DNA of 64,000 nucleotides from Diabrotica undecimpunctata. Lineage: Eukaryota > Arthropoda > Insecta > Coleoptera > Chrysomelidae. The translations under genes were made by a program, and so were the position numbers. This document shows, one piece after another, positions 43,917 through 54,959 of this stretch. The stretch is from the NCBI RefSeq assembly GCF_040954645.1, contig NC_092809.1:78012935-78076934 (forward strand). Reading direction: 5' to 3'. Below the pieces are notes generated by a model. The model worked only from the letters and a program-made list of their open reading frames with translations, was not told the DNA's origin and made no database searches. Each line of letters starts with the position of its first letter. Position 1 is the first letter of the stretch.

Positions 43917-46655
43917 CTTCTTCTTCTTTTTCTTCGCGCGACTAGGATTACTGATTACTCCTGTTTGTCTGCCTCTTATTCTGTTTCAGTCGTTGTTGAC
44001 TGTACATTATCTTTCCACCTTTTTGGCGGCCTTCCAACGGATCTTCTGCTGTACGGCTTGTTGTTTTTACAGATGTTCGCTAATCTATCTGGTCCCATTC
44101 GGTTTACATATTCGTTGCAGTTTTTTTTTCGTGTTTTTATTCACCTGTTAATATTTTGAATTTTGCATTGTTCGCGTATACTTCTGTTGGTTTGTCTGTC
44201 TCTTAATCATATGCCCGCTATTGATCTTAATACTTTCATTTCGATATTGTTGATTTGTTGTTTCGTCTTTCTTGTATCGGTCCTTGTCTCCGCTGCATAT
44301 GCTAGGATTGGTCTTACTGTTGTCTTGTATACTTTCATTTTGCTTTCCGTGGTCAGATATTTGTTTCTCCGTATGGTTTCTCGGAGGCAACCACTTACTC
44401 TTGCCGCTTTTGATGCTTGCCTTGTGGTCTCTGTTCTTATATCCCTGTCACTAGTGATCTCTGCCCCTAGGTAATTGAATTTCATTACTTATTCTACAAT
44501 TTTGCCGTCTATTTCTAGTTTGCATCTACGCGGCTCTCTGCTGATCACTATACATTTAGTTTTTTCTACTGATCTTCTCATATTAAGTTTGTTTGCTGTG
44601 ATATTGAAGGTGTGGAGTTGCCTTTGTAGGTCATCTTTGTTATCAGCAATTAGTACTGCATCATCGGCATAGCATAGTATCGTGATTTTATGCGCTCCCA
44701 TGTGGTATCCGTGTCGTTTTCTTACTTCACGAATTATTTGATTCATCACCATATTGAATAACAATGGGCTGAGCGAGTCTCCTTGGCGGATTCCTTCTTT
44801 TAGTTCTATGCATTCTGTTTCCCCTGTTGGCATTATAACTCTGGTCTTGTTGTTCTTCAATTAATTTCATTAATTGTCCTTATTATCTGATGATCTATTT
44901 GTTCAGCTTGTAATAAATTTAAGATGTCATTTCGCTTCACCCTGTCAAAAGCACTTTTTAAATCTACAAAGCACATGTATGCTGGTTTTCCATCATACAT
45001 GTGCTCAATGACTTCTCTATTATTTGTCTGATAATAAAAATTGCGTCTATTGTGCTGCGGTTCTTCCGGAAGCCTTGTTGTTCATGTGCTATGTTCGCTT
45101 TTTCCTCGATTTTATCTTTTATGACTGCCGTTAACAATTTTAATGTACTATTTATCAGACTAATGCCTCTATAATTAACAGGATTTCTCGAGTCTCCCAT
45201 TTTAAGTATTGGTAGCAGGAGACTTTTCTTCCATTCCGCTAGTACTACTCCGGTATTTATTATATCGACGAATAATTTTAGGAGCCATTAGCGTAGTGTT
45301 GTTTCTCCATATTTTAGCAGTTCATTGTTTATCCTACCAGGATCAGGTGCTTTTCTGTTTTTTAATTTTTTTATTCGTTCTTGTAGCTCTTCTTCTGATA
45401 TTCTCTCTTCTCTCTTCTTGAGAAGAGAGAAGAGAGAAGAGATTGAGTCTCTCTTCTTCTCCTTCTCCACATAATTTCGTGAAATGCTTAGTTCATTGTT
45501 CCTTCGTAATGTTATCTATGCGTACAAATTCATTAATTTCTGTTTTTTGTCTCATTATCTTCCACACCTTTTTCTGGGATCCATAGAGGTCGTATTCCAT
45601 ATCTTTGGTAAATTTCTCCCAGTGTTCTTTTTTGATGTTATCTGGTGTTTTGTATTCCCGTTTATTTCTGTTAGCTTTTCTTTTACCTAAAGCTTCTTCT
45701 GCTGCTTGTAGGATATATTTTTTTATAATTTTCCAGGTTTCTTCTATATTCTTTTTAGTCTCTAGGTTATGGCTGTTTAGCTTTTCTGTTAGTTTGTTTC
45801 TATGCAAGTTTTGTGTCCCTTCTTCTTCTAAGCTTTCTATTTTTAACTTTTCTTCTAATTTTGTATTTCGCTTGCCTTGTGTGGTGATTGCTATATTTAT
45901 TTTTCCTAGTACCAGGCCATGGTCGGATCCTACATTGGCGGAAGATAGAGTGCGCACATCTATTATATTCTTGGGGTGTATTTGTCTGTTTGTTATAATG
46001 TAGTCAATCATAGAGTTACGTCCTCTTGTATCTGACCAGGTGACCTTATGTTGTATTGGTTGGTCAAAGTATGTGTTGTTAATTCGGAGGTTATTCATTT
46101 AACAAAGTTCTAGAAGTCCTACTCCCTTGTCGTTGAGCATTTCTTCATTAAATCTTTGTGTAAATCCAGCCACAGGTATGTTGCCTACTCTGGCGTTTAG
46201 GTCGCCGAGAATTATTGTTTTACTACCGGCTATTGTGGTGTCCAGTAGATCTTGGAGCTGTCCATAAAAAGCATCTTTGTCTTCCTTGTTTTTGCTGTTA
46301 TCCGGTGCATATACGGGGATAATATTAAGTATCGTCTGGTGAAGTTTAAGGCAAACCAGCATCATGTGTTCGTTGATGTATCTTATTTCTTGAATATTGT
46401 TACTATATTTATTGTGCATTAAGAGGCCTAGTCATGCCTGAGCTCGTTTGCTTTTATCTACTCCGCTGTACAGGAATATAAATTTGTTTCTATTGGCACT
46501 TCCTTTCCCTTTCTTTTTTGTTTCGTTCAGGGCACATATATCAATTTTATGGAGCTCCAATTCCTGCACAATTTCGTTTTTCCGTTTGTTCCACGATGCG
46601 ATGTTCCAAGTTCCAATTCGTAGATTATTTGGTCTTTTTGTCCTTTTTTTGCATG
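43917..46655 (-). pseudogene. LINE D, nearly complete endonuclease-reverse transcriptase
   Basis: About 2.7 kb on the minus strand. Endonuclease: LRIGTWNIASWNKRKNEIVQ (46640), DICALNETKKKGKGS (catalytic Glu), IIPVYAPDNSKNKED, TIILGDLNARVGN, SMIDYIITN and NVGSDHGLV (catalytic His). Polymerase: ISEEELQERIKKLKNRKAPD, NYRGISLINSTLKLLTAVI, EQQGFRKNRSTIDAI, GIRQGDSLSPLLFNMVMNQI, ILCYADDAVLIADN, FNYLGAEITSDRDIR and VYKTTVRPILAYAAET, then RRSVGRPPKRWKDN before a stop near 43987 and a (GAA)n tail at 43942-43917. In-frame stops occur near 46434 and at 46099, with frame changes around 45480, 45288 and 44964. Catalytic motifs are mostly kept, so this is one of the younger LINE copies here. Confidence 0.9.
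45401..45438. repeat. 38-bp perfect palindrome inside LINE D
   Basis: 45401-45418 and 45421-45438 are exact reverse complements around TG. The sequence is a CTTCT/AGAAG-rich tract in the linker before the polymerase, probably produced by local slippage or foldback copying. Confidence 0.88.
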
Positions 46656-46930
46656 GTTCGTCATATGTCTATCCGTCCAATTCCGATGCTTCTGTTCGGT
46701 TCTCTGAGCATTGATTTTTTACAGTAGGTAGGCTGCTAACCTTGCTCACCAACCCTCTTTTCGGATTACCATTTTTCCCTTCCTCGTCAGCCCTGACCCT
46801 GCCTTCCATTGGGGTTGGTTACCCAATCTCCAGCAAGGTTGCTCAGGTTTTCCAGGGTTCACCCGTGCAGCCCAAGCCGCACTTCGTGGAGGTGAGGATA
46901 GCGATTGAGTAGGAGAGGCTAGAGAATGCT
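46656..46930 (-). other. 5' leader of LINE D
   Basis: GC-richer sequence upstream of the endonuclease, rich in CCC/GGG blocks, as in the leader of LINE B. It ends near 46930, where I-clade-like LINE sequence begins. Confidence 0.5.
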
Positions 46931-46934
46931 AACT

Positions 46935-48060
46935 GAAAACAGCATCTTATATTGCGCTTCACTACTCCTTTGAACCCCAAAAGGAACTATCTGTCTTGAA
47001 AATGAGTTCCTGTATTTTGTCAGATCTTTTTTGTGCTAGGAATTTTGACATAAAAACATCATACAAAAATTATCGTCTAAGATTTGCAAATGAGGCTCTA
47101 TTGCTTCGATTTCTAAAATATTTGTTGGTGTGCTTTTTAAACATCCAAAACACAGTCGTAAACACTAATTTTTATTTTTTCCAATAAGATTTTTTCAATA
47201 AGAAAGAAAACTTTTATTTCCATATAAGATACATCCATAGTCTATCATTGAACGTATTTACGCTCTGTAGAAGATTAGTGATATATTCTTTGGGTCTTTG
47301 TATGAGTAAAAGCTCTTAGTACATTTATTGCGTTTTCACATTTTTTTGACAAATAATATATATGTTCTTTCCAAGAGAGCTTCTAATTTAAAAATATGCC
47401 AAGGTATTTAACGGATGTTTTATATGGAAATGTCAATGGTCCTATATTAATTTGGTTTGGTGGCTGATATCGTCTTCTTGGAAATGAACACATGACTGAT
47501 TTTTCTTGAGAGATGCAGAATCCATTTCTTTGCGACCATTCGATAATTTTTTCCGTGGCGTTTTCTAATGCATCGATGAAAGCTTCGATCGATTTATTTT
47601 CTATATAAATGCAAAAGTCGTCTGCGTATTGAAGTAATCTGGTTTCTTCAGTAATTGAACTGGTAACATCCGCAGTGTATAACATAAATAATAATGGACT
47701 TAGGATGCTTCCTTGTGGCAATCCAACTGATATTGTTTTGGGAATACCTATAATTCCATTTATTTTTAGATACAATTTTCTATCTCGGTACAATTTCATT
47801 AGGTTCGCAATAACACCTTCTGGAATTCCTATGGCATATAATTTATCTGTTAGTACTAGATTAACTACATCATAAGCTCCCTTAATGTCTAAAAATAAGC
47901 AGGAGACTGAATTGTTTCGGGTAAATGCTAATTGTACATCAGTAACCAATGATGCTGTAACTGCTTGAGTCGAGCGTCTTCTGAATGCATACTGGACTTT
48001 TGGTAATAACTGATTTTTTTCCAGCCAGTGTTCTAACCTATTTTTATAATTACTTTATTT
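46935..48060 (-). pseudogene. I-clade-like LINE reverse transcriptase
   Basis: Minus-strand frame 47949-47383 (188 residues) reads VTDVQLAFTRNNSVSCLFLD and IKGAYDVVNLVLTDKLYAI (motif A), ISVGLPQGSILSPLLFMLYT (motif B), LLQYADDFCIYIENKS (Y-A-D-D) and VKYLGIFLN (motif D/E). The frame is free of stops over the whole palm. A preceding segment at 48060-47950 (NQLLPKVQYAFRRRSTQAVT) is shifted, and a degraded thumb region continues to about 46935 (SWKEHIYYLSKKCENAINVL). RNase H of the same element type lies at 43420-43870 beyond LINE D. Confidence 0.87.
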
Positions 48061-48595
48061 AATTCTAAATATATTATTTAAATTTTAAAAATATTTTTTA
48101 ACATAACTTGTTATTTTTAAACATCTTATTTAGTTTATATTATAATTAAATTTACTATCCAATGATATTTATTTGTATGTATTTTCATAATTTCATATAA
48201 ATTTAAATACAATGTTGGATTTTTGCAATTATCAGTTCGAATATTGTATTAAAGTACGATAAAAGAGTTATTAGTAAAACATTTTCATATTTTATACAGT
48301 CACAGCCGAAGAATCCATTTGTGTACAAAACAAGAGATGGCCGTTAGGTATACAAAATGCCAAAACTGATTATAATTTGTTATTTTGATTTTTGAAATGT
48401 TTCATAATTTTTTGTACAGGAAACGTAAAAAAGATCTTACTAACAAATGCGATAAAGCATGAAATATACACTTACAAAAACTGCTGCTGAATAGAAATTT
48501 GATTGAAAATATTATGAAATTGTAAAGGGAATAGTAAAAAGAAAAAACAGCAATTTTGTTGATTAATATAAAGCTTCACGCTAGTCTACAATACC
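48061..48595. other. No recognised gene
   Basis: AT-rich, no supported frame. Confidence 0.35.
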
Positions 48596-48597
48596 GT

Positions 48598-48900
48598 CTA
48601 CTGAACCCTTTTTTTAAGTTTTAATTTTTCTCTAATAAAGTCCATATAGCAATAGAAATAATTTATTATAATAATCATCGTACGTATACATTGTTTGAAT
48701 AAGAAATCCAATAATCGTTCATTGTCTGCACTGTTAAAAAACACGCACTGTTCTATTTCTGTGCAAAAATTTTCGTTTTGTTTGATCTTCTGAGTGGTTG
48801 AAATATCTATTTCATATTTGCTCAAGTTTTTCAGGGCTCCTGCTTCAAAGTCCTTCTTAACATTCCATTGTCCCATTCTAATCCATTATCCATAATGCTT
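48598..48900 (-). pseudogene. LINE endonuclease N-terminal fragment
   Basis: Minus-strand frame of 92 residues starting MGQWNVKKDFEAGALKNLSK, then YEIDISTTQKIKQNENFCTE and IEQCVFFNS. It aligns by eye with the first part of RTE/Craft-like endonucleases (G-x-W-N-V-R-T-L...I-D-I...Q-E-x-K), but the catalytic Gln-Glu pair has become Gln-Lys. The rest is lost or unrecognisable. Confidence 0.6.
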
Positions 48901-49270
48901 TTTTGCAATTTTCTGGAGCTTTTGGATATTATGGTTCCATTTGGACCATTTGTTGTTATACTTATTTTCTGATATCAAACCCTGGTTCTCTACCGTTTTA
49001 CTTTTTCCCTGGTTTCTTCCTTTAAACCATTGTCAATGAAATACTGCGTTCCTCCAAGTTTATTCGTTTTATTCATAATAATTTTTTTTGTCCTTCATAT
49101 TTTCGATTTTATTATCGCCACTGGTGATTTTTCATGTGCAATTTTTATTTTCTAAACATCCTTTAATTTCACATTGCTTCTACCAGTTCGTCACTATCCT
49201 TAAAATTACGTTCATTTAGTGCAATGTTTTTGTTCTGAAAAAAAAATTGTAATTATAAAATTATTTGAGT
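48901..49270. other. No recognised gene
   Basis: AT-rich, no supported frame. Confidence 0.35.
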
Positions 49271-49274
49271 CGTC

Positions 49275-49545
49275 AAAGATTTGACTCCTAAAAATCATAC
49301 GAACAAGCTGAATTTCGCTGAAAATGTAAATTTTGCAACCCTAAGAACTACGCAAAAAAGTTTACCACTCCTACCCCCGCCTTTCCCCTAAAACACCCTT
49401 GTAAGGGGGGAAAACGGAAAAAATCGATTTATCAAGAATCTCTACGCCGTAGAAAAAGAAAACGGATGTGGCAGTCCAGTGGGACTGCCGGTAGAGGTTA
49501 TACTTCTATATACTCGTTCGTCGTTACAAATTGATATGGAAGTCA
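49275..49545. repeat. Dispersed repeat family, copy 2, with small hairpin
   Basis: Resembles 36560-36740 over its left part. A hairpin with 8-base arms (49470-49477, 49482-49489: GGCAGTCC/GGACTGCC) follows. Then, in inverse orientation, comes a TTATACTTCTAT motif shared with 50906-50975 and 51494-51560. Confidence 0.55.
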
Positions 49546-49732
49546 ATCTGCACAATCATTACATATGTAATGCTATAGGTTAGAGAGAGCAGAGAAAGAA
49601 AAAGAATTAGGTATACAGGTATATGGTGCATCATTTGCTGTATATAAACATTTGACCTGTAATAGGAGTATAGTAAGTAAATGAAGGATTGAATCAATAT
49701 TTTAATAAAAATATATATTTTTATTTTCATAT

Positions 49733-50770
49733 ATGTATAAAAGGAAATGAATGCAAAAAAAATTTTTTACACATACTCAGTATGTATGAAAGGAATTTAA
49801 TACAAAAATTTTTTTACACATACTCTGCAGTAAAATTCATTGTTTATTTTGTTATTAATATAAAAATACAATACAAATTAAATTGCAATAGTCAAAGTAT
49901 TTAAAAATGACAATATACATAACTTACTTACGCATATGTTTAATATACGCATATAACTTCAAAAACTGAGCAATGAATCGCTGTTGTAAAAGTTTTATTC
50001 TAAACTCCATTAAAAATTTGTAAAATCGTTATTTTTATATAGATAAACAAAAGTATCATTTTTAATCATGCCCTATTATCGAATTTTTCGTTTACAACAA
50101 TAATTTTTTCAAAACAAATGTTTTGGAGCGGGTTAGAGTATTTTTTATATACACCTGTTTGTAAAAATTTGTTCAAAGTAAATTTTATTGTTTTAAACAG
50201 AGTAATTAATATTTTTAAATATTTTTTAACAAAAAAAAACAAAAACTTTCCTCACCGTGACATGTTAGCACATTGCCGTGACCAGAATTCGAACCTGAGT
50301 TACCACTGCCACAACGTGGGATCCGAACAACTAGTCCACTAGACGATCACTGCTAATTAGGCGATGTGTATTAAGATTCTAGTTCGAATATTTTAAAACT
50401 GTAACCTAAGATTCCATTAAAACAAATTTAGGTCAGTTGTTTACAAAAGAAACAATGTACTTAATATTAATTTAATATACCATTTTATATAAATAAGTAC
50501 GCTAATAATTAAAAATAAAGTAATCAATCAGTGGAAATAATAACAAGTAAATGTTTCCGATTCTAAAAATGCTAAGATATTAAATAAATAATATTCATCA
50601 GTATTCAAAAATGACAATAGGAATACATAACTTACTTACCCATATGTTTAATTTACCATGATAATAATATTAATACAAATTAAAATGAAATATTCATAAG
50701 TATTTAAAAATGACAATATACGTAACTTACGCATATGTTTAATTTACCAGGATAACAATATTAATAAAAA
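49733..50770. repeat. Array of short AT-rich direct repeats
   Basis: Two kinds are seen. A roughly 50-bp unit ending TTTTTTACACATACTC is repeated at about 49733-49785 and 49786-49832. A unit with AAAAATGACAATA, CTTAC and GCATATGTTTAAT occurs near 49900-49955, 50605-50665 and 50705-50755. Between them lies AT-rich sequence and the tRNA-like segment. No gene. Confidence 0.6.
50274..50353 (-). tRNA. tRNA-His-like pseudogene (GTG anticodon) or SINE head
   Basis: On the minus strand the segment begins GCAGTGATCGTCTAGTGG and contains CCCACGTTGTGGCAGTGG (anticodon loop TTGTGGC, GTG) and CAGGTTCGAATTCTG. It ends GTCACGGCA, matching animal tRNA-His along its length. The D-loop has about seven extra bases, the acceptor and anticodon stems each have a mismatch, and the B box has one change. 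Likely inactive. Box A and box B elements typical of RNA polymerase III promoters are still visible, so it could also be the head of a tRNA-derived SINE. Confidence 0.65.
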
Positions 50771-50905
50771 AAAATATTGTTTGGTGATCAACTGTCAAGT
50801 TATCTGACATTGACAAATACAATATTTAATTGTTGTTTGTTGTGTATATAAGTACACATTTGAACTTTCTTGAAATATTTACAAGTTTTAATTTATAATT
50901 TAACA

Positions 50906-51335
50906 TGCCTAACGAGGCTTGTTACTCCCGTGCAAATTTCCAAAGTCGAACGCGCGTATAGAAGTATAACTTTAAAAACCAACAACTCGGATTATGTTGT
51001 AAATTTTCATTTTATTTTAAAATTTAGCATTTTTGCGTATATTACATATATTTAATAAAATTAACGTGGGGTTTTGAAATATTTCAAAAATAAAAAAGGA
51101 AATTCATATTAGGATTCGAACTCACATACACCAGCGTATGAACCAAACACGTAAAATATTTGCCAATTAGACATGACACAAATGTATTTCAAAATTGACA
51201 GTTCTCGGTCATACAGTGATTTATTGAGATTATTATTTTGAAATACAAAAGACTAAAATAATTATGAACATTTAATAAATAATACAAAATATATCACATA
51301 AATAATAATATTAATAAATATTATATTATATATAT

Positions 51336-51395
<60 letters not shown>

Positions 51396-51610
51396 ATATA
51401 TATACAAAAGGAACATTTTTATTCTCGAGAGAGAAAGAGAGAGAACATATATCTTCTGTCTCTCTCTTACTCATTATCTTACATATGCAATGATTTAACC
51501 GATTCACTCCCGTACAAATTTCCAACGTGGAGCGCGCGTATAGAAGTATAACTTCAAAAAGGTTTCAAATAAAAAATGTAGCTGAGATAATTTTGAACAC
51601 AATGTTTATT
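50906..51610. repeat. Dispersed repeat family, copies 3 and 4
   Basis: 50915-50975 and 51505-51560 share ACTCCCGTrCAAATTTCCAA, then GCGCGTATAGAAGTATAACTT, in the same orientation, about 590 bp apart. The second continues into TGTAGCTGAGATAATTTT, shared with 36740-36760. Between them, near 51110-51180, is a minus-strand GAGTTCGAATCC motif resembling a box B, with no convincing tRNA fold. Confidence 0.6.
51321..51389. repeat. (TA)n-rich microsatellite
   Basis: Mixed TATTA and pure TA tract. Confidence 0.9.
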
Positions 51611-51614
51611 AGCA

Positions 51615-52075
51615 CTTTTTGTATAGAATGAACAGGTCTCTCAGAAATGACACTTGAAGCGACCAGCAATCTTGAATGTCAGTTACGCGCACGAAATCAA
51701 TTTTAAATAACATTTGTATCAACTCAACGGTAACAATTTTATTTCCTTAGATCATGATGCTATAACTAATAAGATAAGTCAACGCGCATGTTCTTGCATC
51801 TCTCTCGCACACCTGTGACGTAAGCCCGAGACAACTTTAATGATGCCAAGTTAAATGCTCCAACTGATGCTATCCTGTGTACTTTAAAACATAGTGAATG
51901 ATATTTTTATTTATTCATTGACGTAGGAAAGACTTTGTATTTTATATTGTTATATAAATTTTGTGGTGAAAACATTCAGTTTACTGTGTTAATATCACCT
52001 AATTTATTTATCGTACGCAACTTCCTCTCGACTACTTGTAGCTACTTTACAAAGAAGACTAATTATTTGGTTGCT
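51615..52075. other. No recognised gene; upstream flank of the THAP-like remnant
   Basis: No clear terminal inverted repeat could be matched with the 3' side of the THAP-like gene. Confidence 0.35.
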
Positions 52076-52079
52076 ATAA

Positions 52080-52755
52080 TGTATTGTGCAGTGGTGGGTT
52101 GTTTAAACAATTATAATAAAAAAGTGTCGTTTTTTTGTGTTTCCTAGAGACAAACAAATGCGTAAAGTATGGGTCTTCAAGTGTTTTCAGCGAGACAAAT
52201 TTAATGTAGAAATCGCGAGAATACGATCAAAACATTTTACAGAAGCTGACTATTGTTTAAAAGAAAAACTATTGAGATTGCCTGACAAACAATGGAATAT
52301 TGCTACTAATAGTATAATTAATTATGAAATTGTTACTGAAGAGATCTTTTCCTCGCTAAACCTCTCGTCATCAAGATTTTATTAATTCGAATATAAAAGA
52401 CCTGGAATGGGATGGATTGAAAAATTTAGCCGGTTTCATTGCATTTAAGTTACAAAAAAAAAGAAATACTTGGATATATTCCGGACGCTAACGATAAATC
52501 CTTTACTTGGGTAAACCACGTTTCTGAGGGTGGTTTACTCAAACCAACACTGGAATTTGCAACCAAATGTAGTGAACTGGAACAAAAAATTATTTAAAAA
52601 ACTTAATAGAAGTTGCAAAATATGTAAATGTTAGCGAATATGTAAAATTACTTTTTTTAAATGTAAAATGTATTTTAAAATACGAATTCTAAATAAAAAT
52701 ATTAAAGATAATTACAATATCCGCAAGAGAAAAATCACAAAGATTGTAGAATAAA
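52080..52755 (+). pseudogene. THAP-domain / P-element-like transposase with internal deletion
   Basis: The plus-strand frame from the ATG at 52080 reads MYCAVVGCLNNYNKKVSFF (C-x4-C of a THAP zinc finger). After a frame shift near 52137 it reads FPRDKQMRKVWVFKCFQRDK and IRSKHFTEADY. The final C-x2-H of the THAP motif has Arg for Cys. After 52385, EWDGLKNLAGFIAFKLQKK, TWVNHVSEGGLLKP and CSELEQ-like segments follow, matching the C-terminal region of P-element-like transposases. The whole catalytic middle is absent, so this resembles an internally deleted, repressor-like derivative. Stops and shifts make even that product unlikely. Confidence 0.7.
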
Positions 52756-52759
52756 TGTC

Positions 52760-53225
52760 TAAATGATGATGATTGTAAATAAATGATATTCATAAAGTCT
52801 AAAGTATGACCCGCTTTTCCTTTACGGTTCAAATTCTTTTGAACTTATGGTTCTGGCCTTTTATATTTAATTTATGTTTTGTAGCAATATTTATTTTGTT
52901 TGTAATACACACAATCAAATCGTAGATATACATATTTCTTTAATTAATTTTACAAATTACTTATTAATTTTCACCACGGTTTCACAGAAAGTAACTAGTT
53001 ATGACTTCTTAGTGCAAGATATGGCATCGAGGTATACTTACCGTTAACAGTTTAAGTTTCGAAGTTGTTCATTACAGTAAGGGAACAACGTTGCCATATG
53101 ATGCATCGTTAAAATAAGATACACACAAGTCCCCTGGCTTTATCTCGCTATGACGTCATGTGCAAAGTCGATTAAAATTAGAACGGCAAGTGAGCATATC
53201 TTGTTTGTTATAGTATCATGTCCTT
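52760..53225. other. No recognised gene
   Basis: AT-rich flank between the THAP-like remnant and the foldback element. Confidence 0.35.
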
Positions 53226-53229
53226 AGAT

Positions 53230-54000
53230 AATAGTGTGCTATCCACAAAAGATGCGTTTAAAGACGAAGAGTGCAGCTTTTTATAGAGTTTTTGTATTTT
53301 GCCGCAAATGAAGTCAGTTTCTATAAATCTGTTAAATAAATAAACGTTGCGCGATTTTTGCCACTTTTTACAATTCTCATGAAATCAATAAAATTCATTA
53401 CTTTCATTGACCGGTCGTAGTGAAATTTCCATTATAAGAGCCTAAACCTCAAAACTTATAACATCAAATTTCGATTTAAAATAATAAAAAATAACAAATA
53501 TGAGGCATTTGAAATATGCCTAAAAACGCAGAACTGAAACTGAAACGTCACAAGAAATGCCTCCACGAAGACGGTATTTGGTGGAATTTGTAGCTGAAAT
53601 TGTGTAGTTTTAAAAAATGTACTTGTGTAATTCAAAATAAGTAATTTTAAACGTTTTAGATCGTTTGTAATATAAAAGTTTAAATTTAGCGTTTTTAGGC
53701 ATATGTTAAACGCCTCACATTTGTTGCCAAAATTTAAAACCGAAATTTCATTCTATAGGTTTTGAAGACTAGGCTCTAACAATGGAAATTCCATAGTGGC
53801 CGGTCAATGAAAGTGGTAAATTTTATTGATCTTATGAGAATCATAAAAAATGACAAAAATCGCGCAATGTTTATTTATTTATACATTTATAAAAACTGAC
53901 TTCATTTTGTGGCAAAATACAAACATTGCATACCAAAGCTGCTTTCTTCACATTTAAAACGTGATATTGATTTTTATCGGTAGTAGACTCTGATCAAAAG
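53230..54000. mobile_element. Foldback element with arms of about 300 bp
   Basis: About 53230-53546 and 53690-54000 are reverse complements at roughly 80-85% identity by eye, around a spacer of about 145 bp. Landmarks pair in order: GTATTTTGCC, TGCGCGATTTTTG, CTTTCATTGACCGG, AGAGCCTA, TATGCCTAAAAACGC. No frame with coding character. Size and structure fit a MITE or foldback transposon. Arm divergence indicates age or gene conversion stopped long ago. Target duplication not resolved. Confidence 0.8.
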
Positions 54001-54955
54001 ATATCGAATTTTTACCGTCGAATTGATACAAATTTTATTTAAAATGTTATTTACTTTTATGCCTAGAAGTGAAGCACTTTTATGTCTAGTCACAAAGTGC
54101 GCCTAGGCACAAAAGTGTAAAAGTCAGAAGCTCAAAAGCTTCGTAAACCGCTGTGGACTTAGTAGGCAATAATTCTTCGGTTGCAGTATTTGCACTACAC
54201 AAAATATCTGGACGACTACGCAATGCCATGGGACCTTTGGAATCAGACGTAATACTTTTGGGTGACAATAAGCACAAATGTTCACAAAACTTAACGAGTA
54301 GCGGAAAAATCGGTGATTTTTCTTATATGTATAAGTGACAATCAATAGAAGTGACCATAGCACAAAATATTAAAGCAGTTCTGTGACCATGTAACATAAA
54401 AATTTTTTGTGACGTTTGAAGAAAAAGTAGTATGTTCTACTCGGAGTAAAAATGACTTTTTAGGCCTTGGCTTAATGTATGTCAAACGTACATCCTCGCC
54501 ACAAAAAGTATCATTTTTACTTGAAACATTTTTTTCTACAGTGTAAAGCTAAAGTAGTTTTATATGTAGTTCTATATTATAATATTATCAACCCTAGGTT
54601 CATCACTAGGCTCATCACTAAAAGCTTTAAAAAATGCTTGGAAACATACAACAACTATGCGTACTTTGCGCATTGTTTTGGTTGTTTTTTGACTGCCTTT
54701 GCTTAATAATCTCCTTAAAAATATGTTTCAAAATTAAATGGTCTTGATCAATTTTATGGTTTTATTTTTGTAAAAGTTTTGATGAAACTTCCGCAAAACT
54801 TGACATGTTAAAGTTTTACATTGGAAGGCTTCTTTTCAATGACCGCAGGAAGGAAATAATGAAGACTTCTTCGTAACATATCTGGAAAAATTAAGGTGAA
54901 CATTTTTAATGAAATATTTTAACCTAGAACCTATGCTAGAAATGGTGGCATTACA
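54001..54955. other. No recognised gene
   Basis: Short repeats of CACTTTTRTG and its inverse near 54065-54120; otherwise unassigned. Confidence 0.35.
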
Positions 54956-54959
54956 AAAA

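Noticed and set aside
51105..51185. Second tRNA-like gene on the minus strand
   Set aside because: A box-B-like GAGTTCGAATCC is present, but the T-stem and acceptor stem do not pair.
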